A stretch of DNA of 13,026 nt. It comes from an uncultured Opitutia bacterium (lineage in GTDB: Bacteria; Verrucomicrobiota; Verrucomicrobiia; Opitutales; UBA953). The stretch spans positions 1 to 13,026 of the forward strand of contig CAIRLQ010000331.1 of the NCBI GenBank assembly GCA_903879465.1, read 5' to 3'. Positions within the stretch are counted from its first letter, which is position 1; each line of letters starts with the position of its first letter. The notes beneath the pieces were generated by a model that saw only the letters and a list, made by a program, of their open reading frames with translations, was not told the origin of the DNA and did no database searches. Of the stretch, positions 1 to 7,258 are shown piece by piece. The translations under genes were made by a program, and so were the position numbers.

Positions 1-120
1 CTTGGCCGCCGGCTTAGCGACGACTGGTTTGGCCGCCACCGGCTTGATCGGCGCCTTAACAGCTTTGGCGACGGCCTTGGCGGGCTTGGCAGCGGTCTTC
101 TTGGAATTCTTTTCGGGCAT
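1..120 (-). CDS. Lys/Ala-rich N-terminus of a protein running off the window, possibly RpoD sigma factor
   Basis: An ATG at 120 on the minus strand opens a frame of 40 codons that stays open to the window edge. It encodes a basic, low-complexity segment made almost only of Lys, Ala, Pro and Val, with repeated KPxA/AKxV units after an initial MPEKNSKKTAAK. Such tails precede the folded part in several verrucomicrobial proteins, including sigma factors and DksA-like zinc proteins. The gene begins 11 bases after the dnaG stop on the same strand, so the two are probably cotranscribed. In many bacteria rpoD follows dnaG directly, which makes a primary sigma factor my first guess; a DksA/TraR or histone-H1-like protein is possible. 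Nothing visible in these 40 residues decides the function. No Shine-Dalgarno motif precedes the ATG. Confidence 0.6.
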   Translation of the reverse strand, partial: MPEKNSKKTAAKPAKAVAKAVKAPIKPVAAKPVVAKPAAK

Positions 121-131
121 GGTATTGGAAA

Positions 132-1997
132 TTAGGGTTGGATGACGGTGGGCGCCAGTGCGTGGGATTTCCGCAGGGCGATTTTTTCCGACTGCAGTGC
201 GTTCAGGCGCACCACGTCTTCCGGTGGAGTCGAAGCAATCCGTGAGTCGAGCGAGCGCATCTGCGTCTGGACGTGCCGGGAATGAAAAGCCTTCAGGAGC
301 GTGTTGGCGCGGGGATGCAGGTCTTTTTCCTGATCGAGGCCGGCGTAACTTTCGGCGGAGAGGCGAGCGGCTTCCGAACGCAGGTCGTCATCGAGGGCAT
401 TGATAGCCTCGCGCAGTCCGGAGAAATGACCGTTCACGGCCTCGTTCAGCAAGGTCATCAGGAGTTGCCCGCCCCTACCAGACTGGTCGATCCATTCGAG
501 CGGCAGGGACTGGGCGATGGGAATAAAGTAAGCATCATGCCGCAGGAGCAGCAGTATCAAATCCTCCTCGGGGGTTGTCAAGCCCCCCCCCTTGACAAGG
601 GTGGGCAAGGCGGGCTCCTGGGGGCCACCGAGCTGAGCAGCGGGGCGTTGGGCGAGGGTCTGCGCCCGATGACGTTCGTAGGCCATGTGCATTTCCCGGA
701 TGCCGATACCGGCGTGGCGAGCGGCCTCATTGAGGGCCTCGCGCACAACTTCTTCCGCACCCGCTTGCTCGACAATTGGGAAAATCGCTTCAAGGAGCGT
801 CAGGCGCCGGGCCAAGGGCAGGCTGGCAGAGCCTTCGGGGACGAGGGACTGGACGCAGAACTGCATGGCGCTGCGGGCACCCGCCGCCAGTTCCCCCCAG
901 TTGGCCGCATCGTGCGTCGAAAAATATTCATCGGGATCCGTGCCGCCGGGCAGGGAAAGGAAACGGATATCGAGGCCTTCGCGCAGGCCGATGGGGAGTA
1001 GTCGCAGGGCGGCCTTTTGGCCGGCGGCATCCGCATCCAGGAAGACGAGAAGTCGCTGGGTGAAGCGCCGCAGTTGCTGCAAGTGTTCCTCGGTCACGGC
1101 AGTGCCTTGCGCCGCAATCGCTCCGGGGATGCCCACGGAGTGGCAGCGAATGGCGTCTAGCTGGCCTTCGACCAAGACAAAGGGCTCGGTCTCCTTGCGG
1201 GTCATGCGGGCCCGGTCGATGTTGAAGACGGTGCGCGACTTCTTGAATAGTTCGGTTTCGGGCGAATTGACATACTTGGCTTCGCGGGAGGGGTCATCTT
1301 GCGGCGTGATGTCCAGCGTGCGGGCTGTAAACGCAATGACTCGGCCTTGAATATCACGGATCGGTATGACGAGTCGGCCGCGGAAACGGCACCGCCAACG
1401 AAGCGGATCAGGAACGCGATCCACGCCGAAGAAAAGGCCGGTCTGGGCGAGGGCTTCCTTGGTGTAGCCTTTCTTAATCAAACCAGGGATGAGCCGGGAG
1501 TCATCCACTGGGGCGAAGCCGATGCCGAAGTCGTCGGCGATTTCGAGGGAGAATTTTCGTTTCTGCGTCCAGAACTCGCGAATCCATTCGCCGTGCACGG
1601 GGTCTTCCAGGAAGCAGCGACGCCAGTAGTCGGCAACGAGTTCATGAATTTCTAGTAATTGACCGCGGAAGGATTTCTCACTCTTGCCGTCGCCCCCGCT
1701 CTCATATTCGAGCTTGAAGCCGAAGCGGGTTGCGACGCGTTCGATAGATTCGGGGAAATCGAGGCCTTCGCGATTCATGACCAGCTTGAAAGCGTCGCCA
1801 CCTTGCTGGGTGCTGAAGCAATACCAGAGACCGGTCTCGGGGTTGACTTTGAACGAAGGGCTCTTCTCCGACTTAAAAGGGCTCAGGCCCCACCAGTCGC
1901 GCCCGCGTTGCTTCATCTGGGTGTAGTCCCCGGCAAGCGCGACGATGTCAGCCCTTTGGCGGAGCTCGTCGATTGATCTGCGGGAAATTCGGGCCAC
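132..1997 (-). CDS. dnaG: DNA primase DnaG with a degenerate zinc-binding motif
   Basis: This primase makes the RNA primers for DNA replication, working with the replicative helicase. The 621-residue length is normal for the family. The N-terminal module (about 1-100) aligns with the CHC2 zinc-binding domain, but the ligand positions read S39, K42, C60 and T63, so only one of the four Cys/His ligands remains. The catalytic core is intact: an RLVIPIRD strand, the KYVNSPET basic motif, TOPRIM motif EGQLD (E277, D281), LDADAAG (D321, D323) and GGTDPDE (D354, D356). A linker at about 440-490 contains the repeat at 575-624, and an alpha-helical C-terminal helicase-interaction region follows. I chose the GTG at 1997 because it yields the usual DnaG opening (ARISRRSIDELRQRADI); the frame extends upstream only to a TTG at 2051 with no family-like sequence. 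It lies 122 bases after the TPR gene. Confidence 0.95.
   Translation of the reverse strand: MARISRRSIDELRQRADIVALAGDYTQMKQRGRDWWGLSPFKSEKSPSFKVNPETGLWYCFSTQQGGDAFKLVMNREGLDFPESIERVATRFGFKLEYESGGDGKSEKSFRGQLLEIHELVADYWRRCFLEDPVHGEWIREFWTQKRKFSLEIADDFGIGFAPVDDSRLIPGLIKKGYTKEALAQTGLFFGVDRVPDPLRWRCRFRGRLVIPIRDIQGRVIAFTARTLDITPQDDPSREAKYVNSPETELFKKSRTVFNIDRARMTRKETEPFVLVEGQLDAIRCHSVGIPGAIAAQGTAVTEEHLQQLRRFTQRLLVFLDADAAGQKAALRLLPIGLREGLDIRFLSLPGGTDPDEYFSTHDAANWGELAAGARSAMQFCVQSLVPEGSASLPLARRLTLLEAIFPIVEQAGAEEVVREALNEAARHAGIGIREMHMAYERHRAQTLAQRPAAQLGGPQEPALPTLVKGGGLTTPEEDLILLLLRHDAYFIPIAQSLPLEWIDQSGRGGQLLMTLLNEAVNGHFSGLREAINALDDDLRSEAARLSAESYAGLDQEKDLHPRANTLLKAFHSRHVQTQMRSLDSRIASTPPEDVVRLNALQSEKIALRKSHALAPTVIQP
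575..624. repeat. Palindromic G/C-tract repeat inserted in the dnaG linker
   Basis: A perfect 8-base inverted repeat, TTGTCAAG at 575-582 and CTTGACAA at 591-598, encloses an 8-base poly-C loop; the C run spans 583-591, nine bases. Next to it the plus strand carries four G tracts (599-601, 603-605, 612-614, 620-624) with loops of 1, 6 and 5 bases, which fits the G-quadruplex pattern. The plus-strand reading (PPLDKGGQGG) and a minus-strand reading (SPPCPPLSRGG) both resemble the spurious peptides made by the short CCCCCTTGA-AAGGGGG palindromic repeats dispersed in many bacterial genomes. I infer that such a repeat landed in the linker between the primase core and the C-terminal domain and was tolerated because it keeps frame. 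Whether it is repeated elsewhere in this genome cannot be seen here. Confidence 0.6.
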
Positions 1998-2074
1998 GGC
2001 TGTCAAGGGGTGTCTGTCAAGTGGGGCGGGGCAAACGTAAATAATTCCCAATCGGTGATGGGGGGTTTTCTTAG

Positions 2075-2102
2075 GTTATGCCTAGGGGTGAGGCACCTGC
2101 AA
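2075..2102 (-). promoter_or_regulatory. Candidate promoter for dnaG
   Basis: On the minus strand TTGCAG (2102-2097) and CATAAC (2080-2075) are separated by 16 bases and lie in the 122-base gap between the TPR gene stop and the dnaG GTG. Each box matches only part of the sigma-70 consensus (three and four of six). It would give a leader of roughly 70 bases. The same gap contains TTGACAG twice, 14 bases apart, just upstream of the GTG. Both could be chance; no terminator-like hairpin with a T run separates dnaG from the gene before it. Confidence 0.25.
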
Positions 2103-2119
2103 GGGGTCGGGGCGCTATT

Positions 2120-2821
2120 TCAGCACTCATCGCAGAGCTTATGCCTGATCTGCTTGGCTTGGGAGCGACACTCGGTGGCCTCGGCCGACCGTCCAGATTG
2201 CTCTAGGACGTCCGCCAGATTGTCAAGTACGGTGGCGGCCTCGCGTTTTTCAGCACCGGGTAGCTTTTGTGCGACAGCGAGCTGGCGGCGGAAAAGGGCT
2301 TCTGCTTCGGTGCGACGTCCGAGTTTTAGTTCCAGCCCGCCGAGGATGCTGAGCGTATTACGAACATCGGGGTGTTCGGTGCCGAGGGAGGAAGTTTCCA
2401 GTCTCAGTACCTCGCGATAAAATTCAGCAGCTTCTGGCAGGCGGCCTTGGCGGTAGCATAGGCTGGCCAGCTGCGTGCGCAGATTGATGATCGCCTCCGT
2501 TGGGCCTGTGGGCGGATACAGGAGCAACGTTAGGGCTTCACGATAGAGACGCTCAGCAGCGCGGAGGTCATCCATCGAGACATCGATTCCGGCGAGTTCG
2601 CGCCTTAGGTCGGCGGCGGTCGCCCGTTGGTCTCGCGTGAGGGCGGGTTTCTCGGCGGCCAAGGCTGCTTGTAAGAATTTCTGAGCAGATGCTGTTTGAT
2701 GATTGGCCAATGCTACGACCGCTCTTTGGCGCAAACGCTCGGAGTCCGGCCGAACAGCCTCGCCCGCGCAGCCGAGCAGGAGCGCGGAGGCGGATAGACC
2801 GCTTAGCCAGCGTTGGGTCAT
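2120..2821 (-). CDS. TPR-repeat lipoprotein coupled to the PVC heme protein
   Basis: The 233-residue product opens with a short lipoprotein signal: MTQRW, a hydrophobic stretch, then the lipobox LLGC with the lipidated Cys at 18. The rest is helical and carries degenerate tetratricopeptide repeats. The clearest are kinesin-light-chain style units (AERLYREAL; EAAEFYREVL followed by LGTEHPDVRNTLSILGGL; AEALFRRQLAVAQK; LADVLEQSGRSAEATEC). TPR proteins scaffold protein-protein contacts, so this is probably an envelope-anchored partner or assembly factor. The ATG at 2821 overlaps the TGA of the PVC gene as ATGA, which implies translational coupling; a purine-rich GGGGGA just upstream may serve as its ribosome site. 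The frame could extend ten codons further upstream, but that would put residues ahead of the signal sequence. No enzymatic motif is seen; the partner is unknown. Confidence 0.85.
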   Translation of the reverse strand: MTQRWLSGLSASALLLGCAGEAVRPDSERLRQRAVVALANHQTASAQKFLQAALAAEKPALTRDQRATAADLRRELAGIDVSMDDLRAAERLYREALTLLLYPPTGPTEAIINLRTQLASLCYRQGRLPEAAEFYREVLRLETSSLGTEHPDVRNTLSILGGLELKLGRRTEAEALFRRQLAVAQKLPGAEKREAATVLDNLADVLEQSGRSAEATECRSQAKQIRHKLCDEC

Positions 2822-5800
2822 TTGTCCCCCAAGAAGCTCGCGTCGTCGCACTGCGCCTTGAAGTAAGGCGAGGCGGCGTCTACTTCAACAGTCAGTACGT
2901 GATTCCCCGCACTGATGCTGGCGTTGGACTGGCCATTTTTGAGACTCACGGCCTGGTTGTCGAGCCAGGCGGCTTTGACGCCGATCAGGATGAGCGGTTT
3001 AGAACTGCTGGCTGCGGTGGTGAAGCGGGCGCTCGCGTAGAGTCGGCCTGGATTGAATTCCTTGGGTAGCTGACCGTTGACCAACGTGTAGACCGGCGTG
3101 GGTGCGGCCGACTTAGCGAGCGCCCCGGGCGGCTGGTCGTTGAAGACCCAGAGGCGGGCGACGTTGCTCTTGCTGGCGTCGAAGGCACCGGGTTTCCCAA
3201 TCTCACCTAAGAAGGCGATCAGGTTGCGACGCACCACGAAGTCGAGTCCGTCGATCAAACCGGCTGGCATGATACTTCCGATATTTTCGCGGCTCACGAT
3301 GTTAGCCTTCAGGATGGGCAGTTCGACGCCAGGCCCAGGGCGGATGAAGAGTTCGGTCGCGGTTTCGCGGGCCGGGATACCTGTCATGACGGTCCGATCC
3401 TTCATCTTGAAGGAGAAGGCGTGGTAGCCTTCCTTCACTTTCGCGGCCGGATTTAGAACACTTTCGATGATGTAATCGAGTGGGGCGCTGGCCCCAAGGC
3501 TGCTAAGATCGGGCCCGAGCTTGCCGCCGGCACCGCCGATGGCATGGCAAATCGTACAGCCGGCTTTGCGGTAATGCATCTCACCATCAGCGGGGTCGGC
3601 ACCTTTTTGAATATTCGAGACCATTCCCGCGATTTCGGCGGTGAAGTTGCGTGACGAAAACGCGGCGCCAGTGAGCGGCTCAATCGTCTTCACGAGGGCT
3701 TGTCCGCCGCGGCCGAGAGAGCGGGCGGCTTGCAGGGCTGCGGCGATGCTGTGCGGACTGAGTTCCTTGGGGAAGTTATTGGTGAGGCGTAGCGGGAATC
3801 CGCCAATCTGCAGGAGTGGTGTCCAGACTTGGAGGGCTTCTTCCTTCGTCTTAATCTGGGCGAAGATTGATGGCAGGGCTTTCATGGCTTCGGCCGGAGC
3901 GTGGGCCGCCAAGGCGGGCAGGGCGGATTGACGCACGATTGCCGGGCGGCTCTGGTCGGTCAGGCTGCGTAACGCATCGAGCGAAACCTTCTGGCCGATG
4001 GTTCGTAAGGCAGCGACGGCCTGGAAGCGAAGCACTCCGTCGGTCTCGCGACCGGCGAACGTGCCGATGGCCGGTACGGCTTCCACCAGTTTCCACTGAC
4101 CGGCCAGACGCACGCATGCGATGAGCAACTCGGATTCGGTCTTGTCATTAAGTAGCGCTCCAACGGCGGCGAGATCCCCGGCGGGGCGTACGTTGCGGGT
4201 CGCGGCATCGAAGAGGGAATGGGCGGCACGCAGGCGAGCGGCGGGTTGCAGCGCATCCTTATTGATGAACGCCGCATAAAGCAGGGTGGCTTCCGCTTCC
4301 GTGCCGGCCTTGCCGATGAGCTCAATCCAGGGGCCGCTGCCAGCGGCATCGATCTTGCGGCCGACGAAGAGGCGTTGGACGTAGGGCGTGGCGATACCGG
4401 GGTCGATGGCTTTCACGATCGCGTCGAGATTAGCTTCTTGCCCGTTGATTTTTTCAGGATGATTGGCGACATCCTCCAGCCAAGGGCGGGCTAGTTCGTT
4501 GAGGCTCATCCAAGCGGCGAAATCGAGGAAGGAGTCCTCGGGGTTCTTTGGCAGATGGCTAAGCACGGCGGCGGCGCTATCTGGCGTGCGGATGCGCGCC
4601 AAGGCACGATAAGCCTCGAGCTGTACTCGTGGATTAGCGTGGGATAGGAAGGGGACGATGAGCGCGATGTCTTTCTCGCTGCGGGCTCCAAGTGATTTGC
4701 CGAGCTCGCGCAGGCCGACCTGGATGCTCACGGTATCGTTGCTCTTAAGCAGTGCGGCGAGGTGCGCGGTCCCGTCGGTCCGGCCACTCAACAGCCAGGC
4801 GGCATGGCGGCGGGTGACTTCATCCTTCGTCCATTTACTTAGCGCGGACTGAACTTCAGCCACGGGAAGTTTGGCGAGCTCGCGGCGAGCCTGTTCGAAG
4901 TCCCAACGGTTGGGTGAGATAAGTTTGGCGAGAAGTTCGACCACGGGTTTACCGGTGAGCGGCTCCCAGACGAGCGGCTTGCTAGCCTGCGGTGCGATGC
5001 GCCAGATGCGGCCGTGGAGTTTGTCGCGACGAGGGTCGCGGAAATCCACTTCACCGTGATTGATGATGGGGTTAGACCAGTCGGCGACATAGAGCGCGCC
5101 GTCGGGGCCCATCTTTGGTGTAATCGGTCGGAAAGAGACGTCGCTGGTGCGGACGACGTCTGGAAGCTGCTGGGTAACGTAACCGGACTTCGGAGACGCG
5201 TCGGCGGTAAAGTCATTGAAGCCGAAGCGCACGATACGGTGCGCGCGGAAATCGCAGGTAATGGCGTTGCCTTGCCAATCGGCACTGAACAAAGGGCTCT
5301 GGATGAGTTCCAGTCCACTGAACTTCGGATAGGAGCCAGGGCTGATGCTGCCAACGAGGCGGCGAGCGCCTTCAGACGGAGGGAAGGTCGCGCCGGGGAA
5401 TGCCCAATGGACTCCCGTACCATCGGCACCCGAGGTGAGGAAGGTCTGGCCGTTGAGGTCTTCCTGCTGACCCCAGGCGTTGACGAGTCCTTTGGAGTGA
5501 ACTTCGAGTCGCTCGGTGTTCGGATCATACGCAAAGGCGACGCCCGAATTGGCGCGCACGAGGCCCCACGGGGTCTCGAGGTGTGAATGAATGTAGATGG
5601 TCTGGTGGAAGTACAGCCGACCATCGATGCCCCAATGGAGCGTATGGATGATATGGTGGGTATCCTCAGTGCCGAAGCCGCTCAGGACGATGCGACGGTC
5701 GGAGAGGATGCCGTCAGCGTTTGGCTGGGTGAGGTGGAGCAGTTCGGTGCTCGCGCCGACGAAGCACCCGCCGAGGTTGTCCGGGGCCACCCCGGAAGGA

Positions 5801-7143
5801 ATGAGCAAGTGGTCGGCGATGATGCGCGATGTGTCGGCGACTCCCGTGTGCTTGGTGTCTTCAAGGAGGATGATTTTATCGTTGCCGGTCGATGGGCCGA
5901 ACTTGGACGCATCGCCCGTCATCTGAGCCGCGAGATCCTCGGGGTTGACCTGCGGGTAGGTGTTGGAAGTCGCGACCCAGAGTCTTCCGGCGGTGTCCCA
6001 ATTCATATGGACAGGTTTTTCGAGCAAGGGGTTCTCGGCGAAGAGCGTCATCTTCAACCCCTCGGAAAGCTGGAATTCCGGTGCAGGCAAGGGCGGCAAG
6101 ATGTTCAACTTAGAAGTGGATTTCGGCTCCGGAGCCAGCTTGCTGGGTTGGCCGTTCGAAATGGCCACGACGTCTGCCTCAGCATTGTCGATCAGGGGGT
6201 CGAACTTCGGGATTTCCACGGCGTTACGACCTTGTTCGCGACTACGGAATCCAAAGATATAAGTGTAGTTAGCGGGGCGGCTGCGGTGGAAGAAGAGCGA
6301 GTTCTTGCGGAGGATCGATGCCCGCAGGGTTTCCGCGGTAGTCGTCGGTTTGTTCCAGCCTTCCTTGTTGACCTTCCAACCCAGCTGGGCGGCCAGGCCT
6401 TCGCTCAGCGCCCGATAACCCCGCTCGGTGAGGTGAATACCGTTGTCGGTGCCGTGATCCAGCGTGATGCCGGCCTGGGTCTTCCACTCTGATTTCAGGA
6501 ACGTCGCGCCTTTTTCGGCAGCGAGTTCGCCTAGAGCGTTTTCATAAGCGGCGAGTAGCTGGTTATGTTCCGAAGGGTCGGGCAAGCCGGGGCGAGAGCC
6601 ACGGAGATCTTCATGGGCGATCGGGCCTAGAATCACGAAACGCACTTTTCCGCCCGTGCTGTTCTGCGTGATGAGTTCAATTAGCTGGGCGACTTCGCGC
6701 TTGAGGCGGCTGGGTGTGTGCTCGGTGCCATAGCGGGCCGGGTCTGGATTCAGCGCGGGATCATTCTTGAGATAGGTGAGCTGCTCGAGCGAAGCGGCCA
6801 TCCCGTAACCGATGACGGCCACGGTCGGTTTGACGACTTCGAGCTGCTCTTTGAGGCGGTCGAGTCCTTTGGCGACAGGGTCGAAGCTGGCACGGGAAGC
6901 GCCGAGGGGAGTGTCGCCGGAATAGCCGAGATTACGCACGGAGAACTTCTTCCCCGGAAACTCCTGGCGCATCTTGGTCTCGATCAAGCCGTAGTTGTTC
7001 TCTCGCTCGATCAGCACGTCGCCGATGAGCAGGACGCGGTCGCCGTCGTCGAGCGTGAGTTTACGAATGTCGCTGGCGGCCTGTAAGCTCGGCTGGAAGA
7101 CGATAAAGGCACAGAGTGCCAGCAGGGTGGGGAATCGGGGCAT
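2818..7143 (-). CDS. Giant secreted PVC-type heme protein: SGNH-like, beta-propeller, HEAT repeats, cytochrome c domain
   Basis: This 1441-residue exported protein has the multidomain layout typical of Planctomycetota and Verrucomicrobiota. A signal peptide covers about residues 1-23. Residues about 35-255 form an SGNH/GDSL-like domain whose blocks are eroded: GDV (41-43) in place of GDS, YGMAAS where an Asn is usual, and NGIH (234-237) in place of DxxH. After the linker NYTYIFGFRSREQG, a PVC-type propeller (about 360-735) has repeats such as GPDGALYVADW. HEAT-like helical repeats span about 760-1160. A class I c-type heme domain follows, with CTICH at 1196-1200 and a likely axial Met at 1292 in IMPAGLIDGL. 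About 130 residues of beta-rich tail end the protein. The heme requires periplasmic cytochrome c maturation, so a redox role is likely; the substrate is unknown, though relatives often sit in polysaccharide or sugar degradation loci. The ATG at 7143 is chosen because the signal peptide starts there. Confidence 0.9.
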   Translation of the reverse strand: MPRFPTLLALCAFIVFQPSLQAASDIRKLTLDDGDRVLLIGDVLIERENNYGLIETKMRQEFPGKKFSVRNLGYSGDTPLGASRASFDPVAKGLDRLKEQLEVVKPTVAVIGYGMAASLEQLTYLKNDPALNPDPARYGTEHTPSRLKREVAQLIELITQNSTGGKVRFVILGPIAHEDLRGSRPGLPDPSEHNQLLAAYENALGELAAEKGATFLKSEWKTQAGITLDHGTDNGIHLTERGYRALSEGLAAQLGWKVNKEGWNKPTTTAETLRASILRKNSLFFHRSRPANYTYIFGFRSREQGRNAVEIPKFDPLIDNAEADVVAISNGQPSKLAPEPKSTSKLNILPPLPAPEFQLSEGLKMTLFAENPLLEKPVHMNWDTAGRLWVATSNTYPQVNPEDLAAQMTGDASKFGPSTGNDKIILLEDTKHTGVADTSRIIADHLLIPSGVAPDNLGGCFVGASTELLHLTQPNADGILSDRRIVLSGFGTEDTHHIIHTLHWGIDGRLYFHQTIYIHSHLETPWGLVRANSGVAFAYDPNTERLEVHSKGLVNAWGQQEDLNGQTFLTSGADGTGVHWAFPGATFPPSEGARRLVGSISPGSYPKFSGLELIQSPLFSADWQGNAITCDFRAHRIVRFGFNDFTADASPKSGYVTQQLPDVVRTSDVSFRPITPKMGPDGALYVADWSNPIINHGEVDFRDPRRDKLHGRIWRIAPQASKPLVWEPLTGKPVVELLAKLISPNRWDFEQARRELAKLPVAEVQSALSKWTKDEVTRRHAAWLLSGRTDGTAHLAALLKSNDTVSIQVGLRELGKSLGARSEKDIALIVPFLSHANPRVQLEAYRALARIRTPDSAAAVLSHLPKNPEDSFLDFAAWMSLNELARPWLEDVANHPEKINGQEANLDAIVKAIDPGIATPYVQRLFVGRKIDAAGSGPWIELIGKAGTEAEATLLYAAFINKDALQPAARLRAAHSLFDAATRNVRPAGDLAAVGALLNDKTESELLIACVRLAGQWKLVEAVPAIGTFAGRETDGVLRFQAVAALRTIGQKVSLDALRSLTDQSRPAIVRQSALPALAAHAPAEAMKALPSIFAQIKTKEEALQVWTPLLQIGGFPLRLTNNFPKELSPHSIAAALQAARSLGRGGQALVKTIEPLTGAAFSSRNFTAEIAGMVSNIQKGADPADGEMHYRKAGCTICHAIGGAGGKLGPDLSSLGASAPLDYIIESVLNPAAKVKEGYHAFSFKMKDRTVMTGIPARETATELFIRPGPGVELPILKANIVSRENIGSIMPAGLIDGLDFVVRRNLIAFLGEIGKPGAFDASKSNVARLWVFNDQPPGALAKSAAPTPVYTLVNGQLPKEFNPGRLYASARFTTAASSSKPLILIGVKAAWLDNQAVSLKNGQSNASISAGNHVLTVEVDAASPYFKAQCDDASFLGDK

Positions 7144-7226
7144 GTGGGGATTGGAAAGGGTTTTGGGAGTATGGCGAGGCGACTTTCGACCCCGTAGGAA
7201 GGAAGTTGTTGCCATCGGACAGTCTT

Positions 7227-7247
7227 TTAAACCGTTCAATTAAACCG
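7227..7247. promoter_or_regulatory. Direct repeat TTAAACCG upstream of the PVC heme gene
   Basis: TTAAACCG occurs at 7227-7234 and again at 7240-7247, separated by TTCAA, a 13-base period. It lies in the 115-base gap between the trmO stop and the ATG of the PVC heme gene, an AT-rich island within GC-rich DNA. It may be a regulator binding site or part of a promoter for the heme gene. I could not place a convincing pair of -35 and -10 boxes with correct spacing. Confidence 0.25.
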
Positions 7248-7258
7248 ACCCTTTGGAA

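Noticed and set aside
1..120. Tandem repeat or CRISPR-like array at the left edge
   Set aside because: The repetition comes from Lys/Ala/Pro codons in an open frame, with no uniform repeat or spacer lengths.
273..1001. Plus-strand open frame antisense to dnaG
   Set aside because: It shadows dnaG; its PPLDKGGQGG stretch is a reading of the nucleotide repeat, not a protein motif.
1998..2051. 18-codon upstream extension of dnaG starting at a TTG
   Set aside because: The extra residues do not resemble a primase N-terminus, and the GTG at 1997 places the start exactly at the conserved opening.
2071..2085. Small stem TAGG-TTATG-CCTA as a terminator of the TPR gene
   Set aside because: The stem is only four base pairs and no T run follows on the transcribed strand.
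5587..6492. Long plus-strand open frame antisense to the PVC heme gene
   Set aside because: It mirrors the codons of a well-supported gene in GC-rich DNA and its translation has no recognisable family or domain.
7144..7239. Upstream starts for the PVC heme gene (TTG at 7239, ATG at 7215)
   Set aside because: Both would put 24-32 polar, basic residues ahead of a clear signal peptide; the ATG at 7143 fits export better.
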